A stretch of 64,000 bases of DNA from an uncultured Candidatus Saccharibacteria bacterium (GCA_948288625.1 CAOHYA010000001.1:496001-560000); one strand, 5' to 3'. Counted from the stretch's first letter, positions 31,282 through 40,253 are shown. Numbers and translations are program-made. Notes: generated by a model from the sequence alone, not told the origin.

Positions 31282-32907
31282 TTAGTGCGTTGGTAACTCG
31301 AAGCTGAATGATGAGCCGTGGTTAAGCCGACTCTTTAGTTCGATGGTGGTGCGAAGCTTGTGCGCAAGCTTGCTGGATACATACAAGCCAAGCCCGGTTC
31401 CGTTCGTTTCGCGAATACGATAATCTTCGCTTCGATAGAACTTATTGAATACTTTCACTTGGTCGCCACGGCTCATCCCGATGCCGGTATCCTTGATCGA
31501 AAAGCGTACGGTATCTTTAACGCGTTTCGCTTGGAGCGTGACGCTTCCCTCTTTCGTATATTTCAGCGCGTTGGTTATGAAGTTTTGTAATAATTCTTCT
31601 AGGTAAAGACGGCTGGCGGTGACGGTACCGAGCTTCGTGCCTAAATCGATGTCCAGGTGAAGTTTACGGATTTCGGCTTCATCCTGATACTTATGGTGAA
31701 GCGTATGAAGCAATTCGGCCACGTCGATGTCTTCGGTCGCGTCGCCTACGCCACGTTCGGCACGCGATAAGGTACTCAAGTCGTTTACCATTTTTGCCAA
31801 GTACATCACTTGGTCGTGGGCGGTCGTAATCGAACTCACGAGCGTGTCGGGGTCAGCTGTTTTCGAGCGTTTGATCAATACATCTAAGTTCGAGAGCGTC
31901 CCTTCGACGATCGTGATAGGCGTTCGAAGCTCATGGCTCACGACGCTAATGAATTCATCACGCTCTTCTTCAAGGCTTTTTTGCTTCGTAATATCGCGGA
32001 TAATGACGATATAGCCACCTTGCTCCTCGCCTTTTTTGTGAGAACTGTACGAACTTCTGATAGGAGCGGACGTAATTTCTAAGCGAACAGTTTCTCCGTC
32101 GCTGTATGTGTGGATGAGGTCGTCACGTCTAGTCGTCTTTTTGGATTCTTTCAAGAACGTAAAGAGGTCGGCCGGCTTCTGGTTAGCGTCGGTCAAGCTG
32201 AATAACGAACCGATATTTTTGCCTTTGATGCTGTCATTCGTATCCAATAAGTCGAGCGAAGCGGCGTTATACATAAGAATCTTTCCCTTTTCGTTGGTGC
32301 TGAATGCGGCATCGGTCAAATTATTTATGATCGTGAGAATTCGATCGTATTGCAAGCGTTCACGAGCCTGGCTATGGAGCAGTGTTTTGCGACGAGTTTC
32401 TTGGGCGGTGATCAACCCGACCGTAGTGATGCCGAGGAAGACGATCGCAGCCACGCTTACCAAAGTTTCGTATTGCATCGTAGGGTTATCGCCGAAACGA
32501 ACGAATGCGTCCAAAAGCGCCACGACGATCAGCGAGCCTAGGCTGGCGATAAAAGCTTTTCGCCCGAAGCTTAAGTTCGTAGCGATGAATAGTAGTACGA
32601 ATAGCATCGCGAAGGGCTGGGCAAAACCAATGATAAACACCAGCGTCGCAAGGGCGATAAGGTGAAAATTGATCAACCGGCATATTCGAGCCGTTCGAGT
32701 ATGTGTCGGTACGAAAAAATAATAGGTACTGACAGCGATCCAGGTCAGCGAAAGAACGATCGTGATGAATGGGCCGGCATAATGATCACTGGTAATGACG
32801 CCGAATGCGATCAAAAAGCTATAAAGCGCAATAACGATCGTCGAAAGAAGACCGACGTAGCGCATAGCCCTGTCGGATGCTTGAGTGAATGTAAGACCCT
32901 CTTCCAT
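31282..32907 (-). CDS. Sensor histidine kinase with multi-helix N-terminus and PAS domain
   Basis: A 541-residue membrane kinase. Residues about 20-185 form six or seven membrane helices, then a PAS domain (RILTIINNLTDAAFSTNEKG, about 210-310), the phospho-acceptor helix FISVVSHELRTPITIVEG, and an ATPase domain with NFITNALKYT (N box), KDTGIGMS and GTGLGLYVSS (G boxes). No extended sensor loop is visible, so it may sense membrane state or an internal ligand through PAS. No response regulator is adjacent, making it an orphan in this window. TATAAT lies 11 bases before the ATG, giving a leader of a few bases. Confidence 0.93.
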   Translation of the reverse strand: MEEGLTFTQASDRAMRYVGLLSTIVIALYSFLIAFGVITSDHYAGPFITIVLSLTWIAVSTYYFFVPTHTRTARICRLINFHLIALATLVFIIGFAQPFAMLFVLLFIATNLSFGRKAFIASLGSLIVVALLDAFVRFGDNPTMQYETLVSVAAIVFLGITTVGLITAQETRRKTLLHSQARERLQYDRILTIINNLTDAAFSTNEKGKILMYNAASLDLLDTNDSIKGKNIGSLFSLTDANQKPADLFTFLKESKKTTRRDDLIHTYSDGETVRLEITSAPIRSSYSSHKKGEEQGGYIVIIRDITKQKSLEEERDEFISVVSHELRTPITIVEGTLSNLDVLIKRSKTADPDTLVSSITTAHDQVMYLAKMVNDLSTLSRAERGVGDATEDIDVAELLHTLHHKYQDEAEIRKLHLDIDLGTKLGTVTASRLYLEELLQNFITNALKYTKEGSVTLQAKRVKDTVRFSIKDTGIGMSRGDQVKVFNKFYRSEDYRIRETNGTGLGLYVSSKLAHKLRTTIELKSRLNHGSSFSFELPTH

Positions 32908-32956
32908 AAGTGCTTATGATTATAGCGGCTTCGTTGTAATTTGTATATCGTGCTGT

Positions 32957-33646
32957 TTAAATCGAGGGCGCTTCTGCTTTAAGTAACTTACGGTGTTGCT
33001 TATAGCGTGGATCACCTTGCTGCACAAGGTTCCAAAAATCTTGGCTATGGTTCATTTGGCGCGTATGAGCAAGCTCGTGAACGAGCACGTAGTCGATAAG
33101 TTCGAACGGTAATTTCATAAGGGCGATGTTGAGGCTTATGGTACCAGTGCTGCTGCAGCTTCCCCACCGGCCACTGGCATGAGAAAAGCGAACCCTTTCG
33201 TACGAAAAACCTAGTTGATTGGCGAGAAAAGCCAGCCGTTTCGGCAAATAGCTTTTTGCTTCGACACGCAAAGCAGCGATGACAGCATCTCTTACGATAC
33301 AAATGACATCCGAATCGGTAAGGGCTTTCGTAGCTGGCAACTCGACAATAATATGTTGACCTCTTGCTTTGGCAGATAACCGTGACGAAGGCTTGACGAT
33401 TATCGTATGGCTCTTGCCGATTTGCTGGCCGTCCTTGAATTCGGTATTTGGTTGAGATTGTTCGAGCAACTCCCGAAGCTCTTGCCGCGACGTTTTCAGT
33501 AATCGTTTGAGTAAGAAGAGTGGCGCATACATCGGCATCGAAGCACGTAACGTGCCGTCAGGTGCTACGCGGAGTCGTACTTGTGTCGCTTTGGCACTTC
33601 TCCGAACTGTTATTTTGCCAAATTCTTGATCCTCGATGATTGGCAT
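32957..33646 (-). CDS. YgjP-like (DUF45) zinc metallopeptidase
   Basis: A 229-residue protein with the YgjP pattern: ITVRRSAKATQVRLRVAPDG at the start, RWGSCSSTGTISLN in the middle, and the metal-binding VHELAHTRQMNHSQDFW near the C-terminus (HExxH plus a downstream His). Such proteins are predicted intracellular zinc peptidases of unknown substrate, related to M48 and SprT. It starts 8 bases after the P-loop kinase gene and has no visible ribosome site, so it is probably translated by coupling. Confidence 0.9.
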   Translation of the reverse strand: MPIIEDQEFGKITVRRSAKATQVRLRVAPDGTLRASMPMYAPLFLLKRLLKTSRQELRELLEQSQPNTEFKDGQQIGKSHTIIVKPSSRLSAKARGQHIIVELPATKALTDSDVICIVRDAVIAALRVEAKSYLPKRLAFLANQLGFSYERVRFSHASGRWGSCSSTGTISLNIALMKLPFELIDYVLVHELAHTRQMNHSQDFWNLVQQGDPRYKQHRKLLKAEAPSI

Positions 33647-33654
33647 AGCAGTAG

Positions 33655-34221
33655 CTACCGAACCACGATGTTGCCAGGCTGGCGTGGACTTGGAGGAGTT
33701 ATATGAGTTTCCGGACGACTCCCGGCAAGTTGCTTAAGCACGACCTTCAGCTGCGTCGCGTAAGTGTGCTTACCACTAATCACAACCGCCTTTTCCTGTG
33801 CCGTCGGCGCGTTGAAGTGTTTGTACACTTTATCGAATTCAGGGTCGCTTAAACCTGAGCCGTTAGGGAGCGGTTTCATAGCTCGGCGCTTGGCTTCGTA
33901 AGGGTCGGTTTGCACCCACACGATCAATGGCCGATAACCGGCTTTCGTGACGGTCGCAACTAATTGAGTTCTCTTTGTTTTCGTAAGCTTGACCGCTTCG
34001 ATCAAGAATGTTTTGTCGATTTTAAGAATTTCACCTAATAAAACCGCCGATACGGCTTCGGTTTGCTCGTCGGAAAGATTGGCTTCGTAAGCTATCCTCG
34101 ATTCATTGATGATAGGCGCTTTAAATGTGTCGGCGAAATGCTCGGCGAAAGTGCTTTTTCCGGAACCAGGGATACCCACCATAATGATTGCATGCGGACT
34201 CGCAGGGGTGATCGGCTTCAT
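33655..34221 (-). CDS. AAA/zeta-like P-loop kinase
   Basis: A 188-residue nucleotide-binding protein. Walker A is VGIPGSGKSTFAEHF (about 16-29), followed by INESRIAYEANLSDEQ and VWVQTDPYEAKRRAMK, a layout seen in predicted kinases of the AAA_33 group, which includes polynucleotide kinase and zeta-toxin relatives. The C-terminus after about 165 is a Pro-rich tail. Substrate unknown; no antitoxin-like partner is adjacent, so a toxin role is not suggested. TATACT 7 bases before the ATG indicates a leaderless message covering the peptidase gene as well. Confidence 0.82.
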   Translation of the reverse strand: MKPITPASPHAIIMVGIPGSGKSTFAEHFADTFKAPIINESRIAYEANLSDEQTEAVSAVLLGEILKIDKTFLIEAVKLTKTKRTQLVATVTKAGYRPLIVWVQTDPYEAKRRAMKPLPNGSGLSDPEFDKVYKHFNAPTAQEKAVVISGKHTYATQLKVVLKQLAGSRPETHITPPSPRQPGNIVVR

Positions 34222-34269
34222 ATAAGATAGTATACCAAAATTTCGTAAGGTGTTGTACTGGCGAGGCGC

Positions 34270-34815
34270 TTATTGGGGCTTTGAGTTGTCCTGAACGGTC
34301 GTTTGTACGTTGACGGTATTTGTCTTGCCGTTTCCGCCGGGTAGGTCGTCGCTCCTTAGGTCGGTGTATTTCGTTTGCGCTTCACCAGGCTCATGAGATC
34401 GTACCTTCAGGTACCCTATCGTGCCGGCACCAATAAGCAGAAATAGAAGAAAACTTATGAGAATAGGTTTTTTATATGATCGCTTTTGCCTTACGATAGG
34501 TACGCTTGTCAGAGGCGCCGGTTCGGCGCTTAGCACGTCGGCGACACCAGGCTCGGCCTCTACGTCTCTGTCGTTCGATGCTTCAAGTTGTCGTTGGCGA
34601 ACGGCTTCGAACCCTTGAGGAGCAATCGTTTCATCTTCAACCGTTTCGGACTGTATTTCGTCGATGGTAGGTACGGCAGCGAAATCGGGTTCACCCTCGA
34701 TGGTTTTCGACAAGCTGACGGTGCTCCCTTCGGCTTCGATCGCCTCGATGACCTTCAAGGCGTCTTCGTCTTCCTTTGAGGACGCATCCTCTATTTGATT
34801 TTTGTTCGGGTTCAT
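34270..34815 (-). CDS. Single-pass membrane protein of unknown function
   Basis: A 181-residue protein with a long acidic, probably disordered cytoplasmic part (1-112), a basic stop (RQKRSYKKP), one membrane helix (ILISFLLFLLIGAGTIGYL, about 119-137), and a short outer tail of about 45 residues rich in Thr, Asn and Gly. No recognised domain. It begins 5 bases after the end of the low-affinity iron permease-like gene and is probably cotranscribed with it. The topology would suit an anchor or a regulator of cell-surface processes, which is speculation. Confidence 0.75.
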   Translation of the reverse strand: MNPNKNQIEDASSKEDEDALKVIEAIEAEGSTVSLSKTIEGEPDFAAVPTIDEIQSETVEDETIAPQGFEAVRQRQLEASNDRDVEAEPGVADVLSAEPAPLTSVPIVRQKRSYKKPILISFLLFLLIGAGTIGYLKVRSHEPGEAQTKYTDLRSDDLPGGNGKTNTVNVQTTVQDNSKPQ

Positions 34816-34820
34816 TAAAA

Positions 34821-35294
34821 CTATAGGTTAGATTTTTTTTCGAGTAACTTGTCGTGGAGTTCTTTGAACTGCGCCTGCATAATATCAAGTTCAGTATCGG
34901 TCAAATCTTCAATGTCGACGAATTCGGTACGAGCGCCACGGCTGCCCTTGATAAGTTCGTTGAGCTTGAGCTGCATTGCCCGTGCATCGCGATTCTGTGT
35001 GTTCTGAATAGCGAATACCATCAAGAAAGTGACGATGGTGGTCGTAGTGTTGATAACGAGCTGCCAGGTGTCGGAGAAGTTAAACAGCGGCCCGGTCAAA
35101 ACCCAGACGACAATGAGAAGTACTGCGAGCAAAAAAGCAATCGGTGAGCCAAGCTTGCTTGAAACGAGCATTGAAATACGGTGGAACCTGTCTTTTGAAG
35201 GCTTGACGACCGGTTCGGTTTCATCTGGAACGATATGACGGACGATTTTTACGTGTGGGTGACGTGGCGTTAGTTTCTCGGTAGGAGTATTCAT
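34821..35294 (-). CDS. Low-affinity iron permease family membrane protein
   Basis: About 157 residues. Two membrane helices (SPIAFLLAVLLIVVWVLTG and LVINTTTTIVTFLMVFAIQ) and the motif QNTQNRDARAMQLKLNELI match the low-affinity iron permease family (PF04120), common as a small membrane protein of unproven transport role in bacteria. ATG 35294 is chosen over an upstream start because TATACT lies exactly 7 bases before it (leaderless). Upstream start of a two-gene unit with the acidic membrane protein. Confidence 0.85.
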   Translation of the reverse strand: MNTPTEKLTPRHPHVKIVRHIVPDETEPVVKPSKDRFHRISMLVSSKLGSPIAFLLAVLLIVVWVLTGPLFNFSDTWQLVINTTTTIVTFLMVFAIQNTQNRDARAMQLKLNELIKGSRGARTEFVDIEDLTDTELDIMQAQFKELHDKLLEKKSNL

Positions 35295-35301
35295 AGACGA
35301 T

Positions 35302-35307
35302 AGTATA
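35302..35307 (-). promoter_or_regulatory. -10 box of a leaderless promoter (iron permease-like gene)
   Basis: TATACT on the minus strand, 7 bases before the ATG at 35294. Confidence 0.7.
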
Positions 35308-35365
35308 GCATATTCGGTATACCGCAAGGATCATCTAATACCAGGGGTTCGAACCAATAAAAGCG

Positions 35366-35371
35366 TATACT
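35366..35371 (+). promoter_or_regulatory. -10 box of a leaderless promoter (67-residue zinc-ribbon gene)
   Basis: TATACT, 7 bases, then the ATG at 35379. Confidence 0.7.
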
Positions 35372-35378
35372 AATAATA

Positions 35379-35582
35379 ATGAAACATCCTCACCGCTCCC
35401 CTGCCAACCCTCTTCAGCCAAACCCTGCTGAATATTGCTTCGCGGGTAATAAAAAGAAACGTAAATACAGTACTGAGCTTGACGCAGAGCTCAATTCGCC
35501 GGCAAGAAGCCTTCAGCAGTATGTGTGTGAATACTGCGGATTTTGGCACAATGGCAAAAGCAGTCTACCGAGAAAAGATTAA
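35379..35582 (+). CDS. Small Cys-containing protein, possible zinc knuckle
   Basis: A 67-residue basic protein. The C-terminal VCEYCGFWHNGKSS has a CxxC plus His, reminiscent of half a zinc ribbon, and another Cys lies at AEYCFAGNKKKRKY. Size and charge suggest nucleic-acid binding, but no family is recognised. Its coding status is supported by the leaderless promoter 7 bases upstream. The last 4 bases overlap the convergent MscS gene. Confidence 0.72.
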   Translation: MKHPHRSPANPLQPNPAEYCFAGNKKKRKYSTELDAELNSPARSLQQYVCEYCGFWHNGKSSLPRKD

Positions 35583-36505
35583 TTACTTTTATGAGCGCGC
35601 ACGGCTCGCTTGAACTTTTTGTCGGCGACCGGATCGGCATACCGAGCGATCGGTTCGTATACGAAAACGCGATTCATCTTATTACGTACCGTTGAGTCTA
35701 TTTCCTTGATAGCATTGACGAAAAAGTTCTCAATCAACCACTCTCGGCCCGGAGCAGTTTGACCAGTTATGGTAATTCGCCACAATGAATTACCCCATTC
35801 TTCTGGTTTTCCGATCTGCAGTGGCTTCGCGAGCATAGTCGACCCTACCGGAACGGCATTCTTTAATTCCTTCAAAGTCTTGAGACCCTTTTCCTTGTCT
35901 CGGACGAATACGTCGACGGCAAGCGTACGAACACCGCGCGGCGTTACGTGCGCCGCTTGTATTTGCTGGTTGTGTACCCAAACAATTTCACCACTCAGGC
36001 TTCGCAATTTAGTCGAACGTAAGGTCAGGCGCTCAACGACACCTGACACGTCGATGAATGGTTCGATTTTAACGAAATCACCGACATTGAACCATTGTTC
36101 GATTATCATGATGGCACCCGCGGTGATATCACGTAGAATCATTCCTAAGGTCTGACCAGCGAACACGATGAAGAACGCACTGGCACCAATTGCCGCCGCA
36201 CCACTGCTGGCCATCGGGCTAATCATGCGCCAGACGACATAGGCCACTACCGCTACGACAGTTGCTCGAATAATCGCGATCGTCACGCTGAGATATGTTT
36301 CAACTTGCCGTAATCGAATGAAACGATCCTCGTTCGACTCATTATCGGAACGTACCGACACGGCTTGGGCTATCTTCACGATCCCAGCGGCTAAAAACTT
36401 ACTGAGAAAGTAAGTGATGATAATTGAGCCTATCAAAATAAGTACCGAACGATAAGCGTTCGGTTCTAAGAAAAAGGTAGTGATGTCATTTAACACTTGA
36501 TCCAT
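35579..36505 (-). CDS. MscS-family small mechanosensitive channel
   Basis: A 308-residue channel. Three N-terminal membrane helices; the pore helix and following strand read GASAFFIVFAGQTLGMILRD, then ITAGAIMIIEQWFNVGDFVKI, the MscS hallmark, and a cytoplasmic beta domain with SGVVERLTLRSTKLRSLSGE. It releases solutes under osmotic downshock. TATACT lies 11 bases before the ATG so the leader is only a few bases long. The basic C-terminus is typical. Confidence 0.93.
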   Translation of the reverse strand: MDQVLNDITTFFLEPNAYRSVLILIGSIIITYFLSKFLAAGIVKIAQAVSVRSDNESNEDRFIRLRQVETYLSVTIAIIRATVVAVVAYVVWRMISPMASSGAAAIGASAFFIVFAGQTLGMILRDITAGAIMIIEQWFNVGDFVKIEPFIDVSGVVERLTLRSTKLRSLSGEIVWVHNQQIQAAHVTPRGVRTLAVDVFVRDKEKGLKTLKELKNAVPVGSTMLAKPLQIGKPEEWGNSLWRITITGQTAPGREWLIENFFVNAIKEIDSTVRNKMNRVFVYEPIARYADPVADKKFKRAVRAHKSN

Positions 36506-36564
36506 TACTTTCTATAAGTATAGCAGTTTCAAGGGGTCATTGAAAGGAATGAGGGCTTTGAATG

Positions 36565-37203
36565 CTACGTTTTTGCAATCATGCCCTTCAGCTCTTCAGC
36601 GTTGACATGAGCACCAAATACAGGGCTGCCAGGCTGAAGTTTTTTTCCATCGTGTAACGAACCAATGTATACTGGATCAAAGCCGAACTTGTCGACTATC
36701 TCTGTCACGACTTCGATATCCGAAGGGTTGTCACCGGCAATAGCGACAGCCTTTCGACCAGGTGTACCGGCTGGTCGTGTTTCGTCATATAAATCGTGAT
36801 AGCCGATATGATTGAACGCTTTAACGACGCGTGATTCTTTCAAGAAGCTTTGCACGCTTTCGCTGGTAGATATCGAGGAGTCAGTCAGGTCAGGTCGTTC
36901 GCCATCTACTTCCCACCAGTAATTCATGGCATCAATGGCTATCTTGCCGCTCAATGAGTTTTTCGGGAGCTCTTTATACGTGCCCAAAGGAATTGCGAGT
37001 ATAACGACATCGGCTTTTCGAACAACTTCTTCGCTACTCAATGCGACTGCACCGGGCACTAAGACCGAGATGGTCAGAGCAATCTTTCTTGCATCTCCCG
37101 ATCCGGCTATGTATACCTCATACCCAGCTTTCAATGCTAATTGCGCCAAAACTATACCTACCTTGCCGGCACCGATTATGCCGATGCTTTTTGGACGCAG
37201 CAC
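36565..37203 (-). CDS. NADPH-dependent F420 reductase-like / Rossmann oxidoreductase
   Basis: A 212-residue protein with a dinucleotide-binding start (IGIIGAGKVGIVLAQLAL), VILAIPLGTYKELP, IAIDAMNYWWEVDG and VVKAFNHIGYHDL, the arrangement of the F420:NADP oxidoreductase / NADP_coenzyme_F420 fold. Whether F420 is used is unknown; many bacterial members act on other substrates. The GTG start at 37203 abuts the stop of the luciferase-like gene, so the two flavin or NAD(P)-linked enzymes are translationally coupled, suggesting a shared reaction. Confidence 0.87.
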   Translation of the reverse strand: MLRPKSIGIIGAGKVGIVLAQLALKAGYEVYIAGSGDARKIALTISVLVPGAVALSSEEVVRKADVVILAIPLGTYKELPKNSLSGKIAIDAMNYWWEVDGERPDLTDSSISTSESVQSFLKESRVVKAFNHIGYHDLYDETRPAGTPGRKAVAIAGDNPSDIEVVTEIVDKFGFDPVYIGSLHDGKKLQPGSPVFGAHVNAEELKGMIAKT

Positions 37204-38256
37204 TTACTTGCCGTCCTCAGCTAAAATTTCCCGAACCCGAGGAATGACCTTTTCACCATATAGCTGGATCATCTTAAGCCGCGCGCTGGCCGGCATCGGG
37301 CCACCCCCGTACACCATGTCGAACCGTTCGACGCCCAATGTTTTAATCGAACGTGCAATTTTCTGCGCGACTGTTTCGACGGAACCGATATACAGTGACC
37401 CGTGTTCGACCTCCTGTATGAAGTGGTCGCGAGTGATCGGCGCCCAGCCACGTGTTTTACCGATCCTATCAAAATTCTTTTTGTGGGCCGGCCAGGCTAT
37501 CGCCCGAGCTTCTTTGTCGGTTTCGGCGATAAAGCCTGGCGAGTGCATACCTATCGGATGAACTGGTGTGCCAAATTCTTTGGCTGCTCGCTTATAGAGG
37601 TCGACATATGGTACGAATCGCTCTGGTGAGCCGCCGATAATCGCCAACATCAAAGGGAATCCGTAATGAGCGGCCCGTACGACTGATTGCGGCGACCCAC
37701 CAACCCCGACCATCGTTTGGAGATGACCGGATTCGGTTTTCGGGTAAACATCCGCCTCTTCCAATGAGGCACGGGTTGTACCCGACCAGGTGACTGGCTT
37801 TTCCTTCAATAACTGTGAGAAAAGTTCGATTTTCTCTTCGAATAATGTTTCGTAATCACTCATCTCAAAACCAAATAACGGGAATGATTCGGTAAACGAG
37901 CCCCTTCCGAGAATGACTTGTGCGCGCCCGTTTGAAAGTGCATCTAGGGTAGCGAACCGTTCGAATACTCGTACCGGGTCATCTGAACTCAATACGGTTA
38001 CACCTGAGGCCAGCTTGATATTTTTAGTTTGGGTGGCAATACCGGCCAGTACCGTTTCAGGGCTCGATATCGAAAAGTCAGGCCGGTGGTGTTCACCGAG
38101 GGCTATGACATCTATACCTAACGAATCAGCCAAAACGGCTTCTTTCACGACCTGTCGAATCGCCTCGGCGTGGGTAAATACCTTACCGTCGTCTACCGGT
38201 AAGTCTCCGAACGAATCGAGCCCGAACTGTATTTTTGCTATATCTTTGTCAGTCAT
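37204..38256 (-). CDS. Luciferase-like (LLM) flavin-dependent monooxygenase
   Basis: About 350 residues. FGLDSFGDLPVDDG, ALGEHHRPDFSISSPETVLA, TKNIKLASGVTVLSSDDPVR and RAQVILGRGSF match the bacterial luciferase-like monooxygenase superfamily, a TIM-barrel using reduced FMN or F420. The substrate is unknown. ATG 38256 is preferred over the GTG at 38265. Coupled to a Rossmann oxidoreductase gene that could supply reduced cofactor. Unusual in a small genome, and could be a horizontally gained two-gene redox unit. Confidence 0.9.
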   Translation of the reverse strand: MTDKDIAKIQFGLDSFGDLPVDDGKVFTHAEAIRQVVKEAVLADSLGIDVIALGEHHRPDFSISSPETVLAGIATQTKNIKLASGVTVLSSDDPVRVFERFATLDALSNGRAQVILGRGSFTESFPLFGFEMSDYETLFEEKIELFSQLLKEKPVTWSGTTRASLEEADVYPKTESGHLQTMVGVGGSPQSVVRAAHYGFPLMLAIIGGSPERFVPYVDLYKRAAKEFGTPVHPIGMHSPGFIAETDKEARAIAWPAHKKNFDRIGKTRGWAPITRDHFIQEVEHGSLYIGSVETVAQKIARSIKTLGVERFDMVYGGGPMPASARLKMIQLYGEKVIPRVREILAEDGK

Positions 38257-38307
38257 ACGTATCACTTTGCTATATTTTTTATAGTAATTTACTTAAAGTA
38301 TAACAAA

Positions 38308-38838
38308 TTATAATTGAATCCGTATAGGTTCAACCGGTAATTCAGATAGTATGCGCTTTAGGCGTGTTTCAAGTCGTTCGATCCGTTGCTCGTTCGTAAG
38401 GTCTTCTCGCAATTGAGCACGAGACGTATGTGCCGCTAGTGTTTTGGTGCGAACGTGCATGCTGCACTTTAAGTCGGCGCAACATAAGTAACTGACGTTG
38501 GTGGTGCGGCTTTTCGTAAAACTGATACTTCCAGCTTTATCACCGTACTGCCATGTTTGGCAAAAGTTACATATGATCGATTGCGAACGTCCCGTTGACG
38601 AGCTCGTTATACCACTCTTGAATTCATAAGGTAGGACGTAAAGCAAATCATCCTGTGATACCAGCAATACTCCTTTGTTTCCGTTTCGATCCGATATGGC
38701 AAGTAATTCCCTATCCGCCCATTCTTCGTCTGATATACTTTCCGTGCTTGCAACAAAGCGTAACTCGCTTTTTAGGCGAGGCTTGAGGGATTGCGTTTCG
38801 ATAAGGCTGCTAAATTCAGCTAAAGAAAGTTTGTTCAT
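38308..38838 (-). CDS. FBP/FusB-type zinc-finger protein (EF-G-binding-like)
   Basis: A 176-residue protein. The C-terminal half has a treble-clef zinc finger: CNFCQTWQYG, then YLCCADLKCSMHVR, giving four cysteines. This pattern fits the FBP_C domain found in FusB-type proteins that bind elongation factor G. The N-terminal helical part LAEFSSLIETQSLKPRLKSE is also consistent. In Firmicutes such proteins rescue EF-G from fusidic acid; here the natural role is unknown. The start lies 6 bases after CATAAT, again leaderless. Confidence 0.8.
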   Translation of the reverse strand: MNKLSLAEFSSLIETQSLKPRLKSELRFVASTESISDEEWADRELLAISDRNGNKGVLLVSQDDLLYVLPYEFKSGITSSSTGRSQSIICNFCQTWQYGDKAGSISFTKSRTTNVSYLCCADLKCSMHVRTKTLAAHTSRAQLREDLTNEQRIERLETRLKRILSELPVEPIRIQL

Positions 38839-38867
38839 AAATCTATTATGAACTAATTACGTGTATT

Positions 38868-39224
38868 TCAGTCGTGTTTCTTGTCATTCAGCGCTAACGC
38901 AAGCGTCGTAAGAAAAATAGGCATATCTCGCGCTCCTTCTTTCCAGCTATGCAAGCCGCACAAAATCATAACGTTAAGCCACCAGCCCGACACGATCCAT
39001 TGAACCGCTTTGTTTCCATTAAACAGAATATAGGCAAGCCCAAGTAGAAAATTACCACTGCCATGTGCTTTGATGATCACTTCGGGTTCGACCGGTGATA
39101 CTACAGTGAGCGGTTTCGGTATGTATCCTGTCCATTTTTTCGAATGAATAAGTTGATTGATACCAAATCCGACCATGATGAGCCCGATTGCTACGGGAGT
39201 AAGGTGAGAGCTTGAATGAGCCAT
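38868..39224 (-). CDS. Small membrane protein of unknown function
   Basis: A 118-residue protein with three likely membrane segments (VAIGLIMVGFGINQLI, SGNFLLGLAYILF and IVSGWWLNVMILCGL) and a histidine-containing N-terminus. No family recognised. It starts immediately after the stop of a 41-residue acidic ORF (TAG then ATG), so the two are translationally coupled. It ends with TGA, one of the stops that show standard decoding in this genome. Confidence 0.75.
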   Translation of the reverse strand: MAHSSSHLTPVAIGLIMVGFGINQLIHSKKWTGYIPKPLTVVSPVEPEVIIKAHGSGNFLLGLAYILFNGNKAVQWIVSGWWLNVMILCGLHSWKEGARDMPIFLTTLALALNDKKHD

Positions 39225-39350
39225 CTAAACGTCTAAATCATCTTCAGAAATTTGATCATCTGGTTCGACAATTTCACCTGCTACTGGTAAATGCTCGTCG
39301 GCTGTCGGGTCGCTGGATACGTCAGTAAATTCTTGTTCGTCTTCTTGCAT
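39225..39350 (-). CDS. Acidic 41-residue protein
   Basis: A short ORF that I read from the sequence: ATG at 39350, TAG at 39225-39227. The product is very acidic (starting MQEDEQEFTDVSSD and ending ISEDDLDV) and probably disordered. AGGAG is 6 bases before the ATG and TATAAT lies upstream at 39373-39378, both on the minus strand. It is coupled to the membrane protein gene that starts at the very next base. By hand count only 12 of 41 third positions are G or C, unlike the second gene class. Confidence 0.68.
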   Translation of the reverse strand: MQEDEQEFTDVSSDPTADEHLPVAGEIVEPDDQISEDDLDV

Positions 39351-39372
39351 GATATCTCCTATTAATACGTCG

Positions 39373-39378
39373 ATTATA
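39373..39378 (-). promoter_or_regulatory. -10 box upstream of the acidic 41-residue ORF
   Basis: TATAAT on the minus strand; the leader of about 15 bases holds the AGGAG ribosome site. Confidence 0.6.
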
Positions 39379-39413
39379 GGATAGGTGAAAAATGAATACT
39401 GTAAGAATATTTA

Positions 39414-40247
39414 CTATTTATGAATACGCCACGTCGTTCGATAGAGCTTGATGAACCGCCGCGAGGCAATGATATACAACGACGGTGAAAGACGATAAAA
39501 GGCCCAGCCTAATTTCGTGCTCATGGAAGTATGTATGACGGCTTTATTTTTGGCCGTACTTTTAATGATTCGGCTGGCAGCTTTTTGTGGCTGCTGTACC
39601 TTCGCGTGATTCTTTAAATAATTCAAGGCGCTTGATTTATTTACCCCGTCGTATAGGGCGGTGTCGTACAAAGGTGTTTCGACGACCGTAGGGCAGACTA
39701 CGCTTACATTTATATTCAGCGTTTTCGCTTCGATGCGGAGCCCCAATGTCAAACCGACTACCATGTGTTTCGTAGCGCCATAAATGCTCATTACCGGTAT
39801 TGGCATCAACCCGGCGGCGGAGGCGACGTTGATAATATGGCCGTGGCCGTTTTTTTGCATGATTTCATAGATTGCCGTGGTGCCATTGATGATGGGGTGA
39901 ACATTACTTTCCGTTATGGTGTACCAGTCCTCCACCGGCGTGTCGCGCATTTCACCGGCTAAAAAACTACCGGCGCTGTTGAAGAAATAATCTATAGGAC
40001 CATATGCCTTATTGATATGACGTAGTACCTTTTTGACCGCTTTGGTATCGGTCATTTCGACATATTCGAAAACTACCTCACCAGCTAAAATATTCACTAA
40101 TTCTTTGCTAGCTTTTTTATTTCGATCAAGAATGATAACCGTTTTGGCAAACACTGAAAGTTGACGTACCAAATGTTCGCCCATGCCGGACGCTCCACCG
40201 GCGACGACGATTATTTTATCTTTATAGGCAGTATAAATTGAGCTCAT
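39414..40247 (-). CDS. Short-chain dehydrogenase/reductase (SDR)
   Basis: About 277 residues. The Rossmann start VVAGGASGMGEHLVRQL, NSAGSFLAG, the catalytic Ser in VASAAGLMPIPVMS and YGATKHMVVGL (YxxxK) are all present, so it is an active-type SDR. It adds a C-terminal basic, amphipathic tail (LGWAFYRLSPSLYIIASRR) that may touch the membrane, as in SDRs that act on lipids. ATG 40247 is taken because TATCAT lies 6 bases before it; 40 bases separate it from the divergent ABC transporter start. Confidence 0.9.
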   Translation of the reverse strand: MSSIYTAYKDKIIVVAGGASGMGEHLVRQLSVFAKTVIILDRNKKASKELVNILAGEVVFEYVEMTDTKAVKKVLRHINKAYGPIDYFFNSAGSFLAGEMRDTPVEDWYTITESNVHPIINGTTAIYEIMQKNGHGHIINVASAAGLMPIPVMSIYGATKHMVVGLTLGLRIEAKTLNINVSVVCPTVVETPLYDTALYDGVNKSSALNYLKNHAKVQQPQKAASRIIKSTAKNKAVIHTSMSTKLGWAFYRLSPSLYIIASRRFIKLYRTTWRIHK

Positions 40248-40253
40248 GTACTT

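Noticed and set aside
33655..34221. Zeta-toxin of a toxin-antitoxin pair
   Set aside because: The P-loop kinase has no small antitoxin-like gene beside it; it is coupled with a DUF45 peptidase instead.
35345..35356. GGTTCGAACC resembling a tRNA T-arm
   Set aside because: The sequence upstream cannot form a D-arm, anticodon arm or acceptor stem, and the site lies between two leaderless promoters. No tRNA, rRNA or tmRNA was found anywhere in the window.
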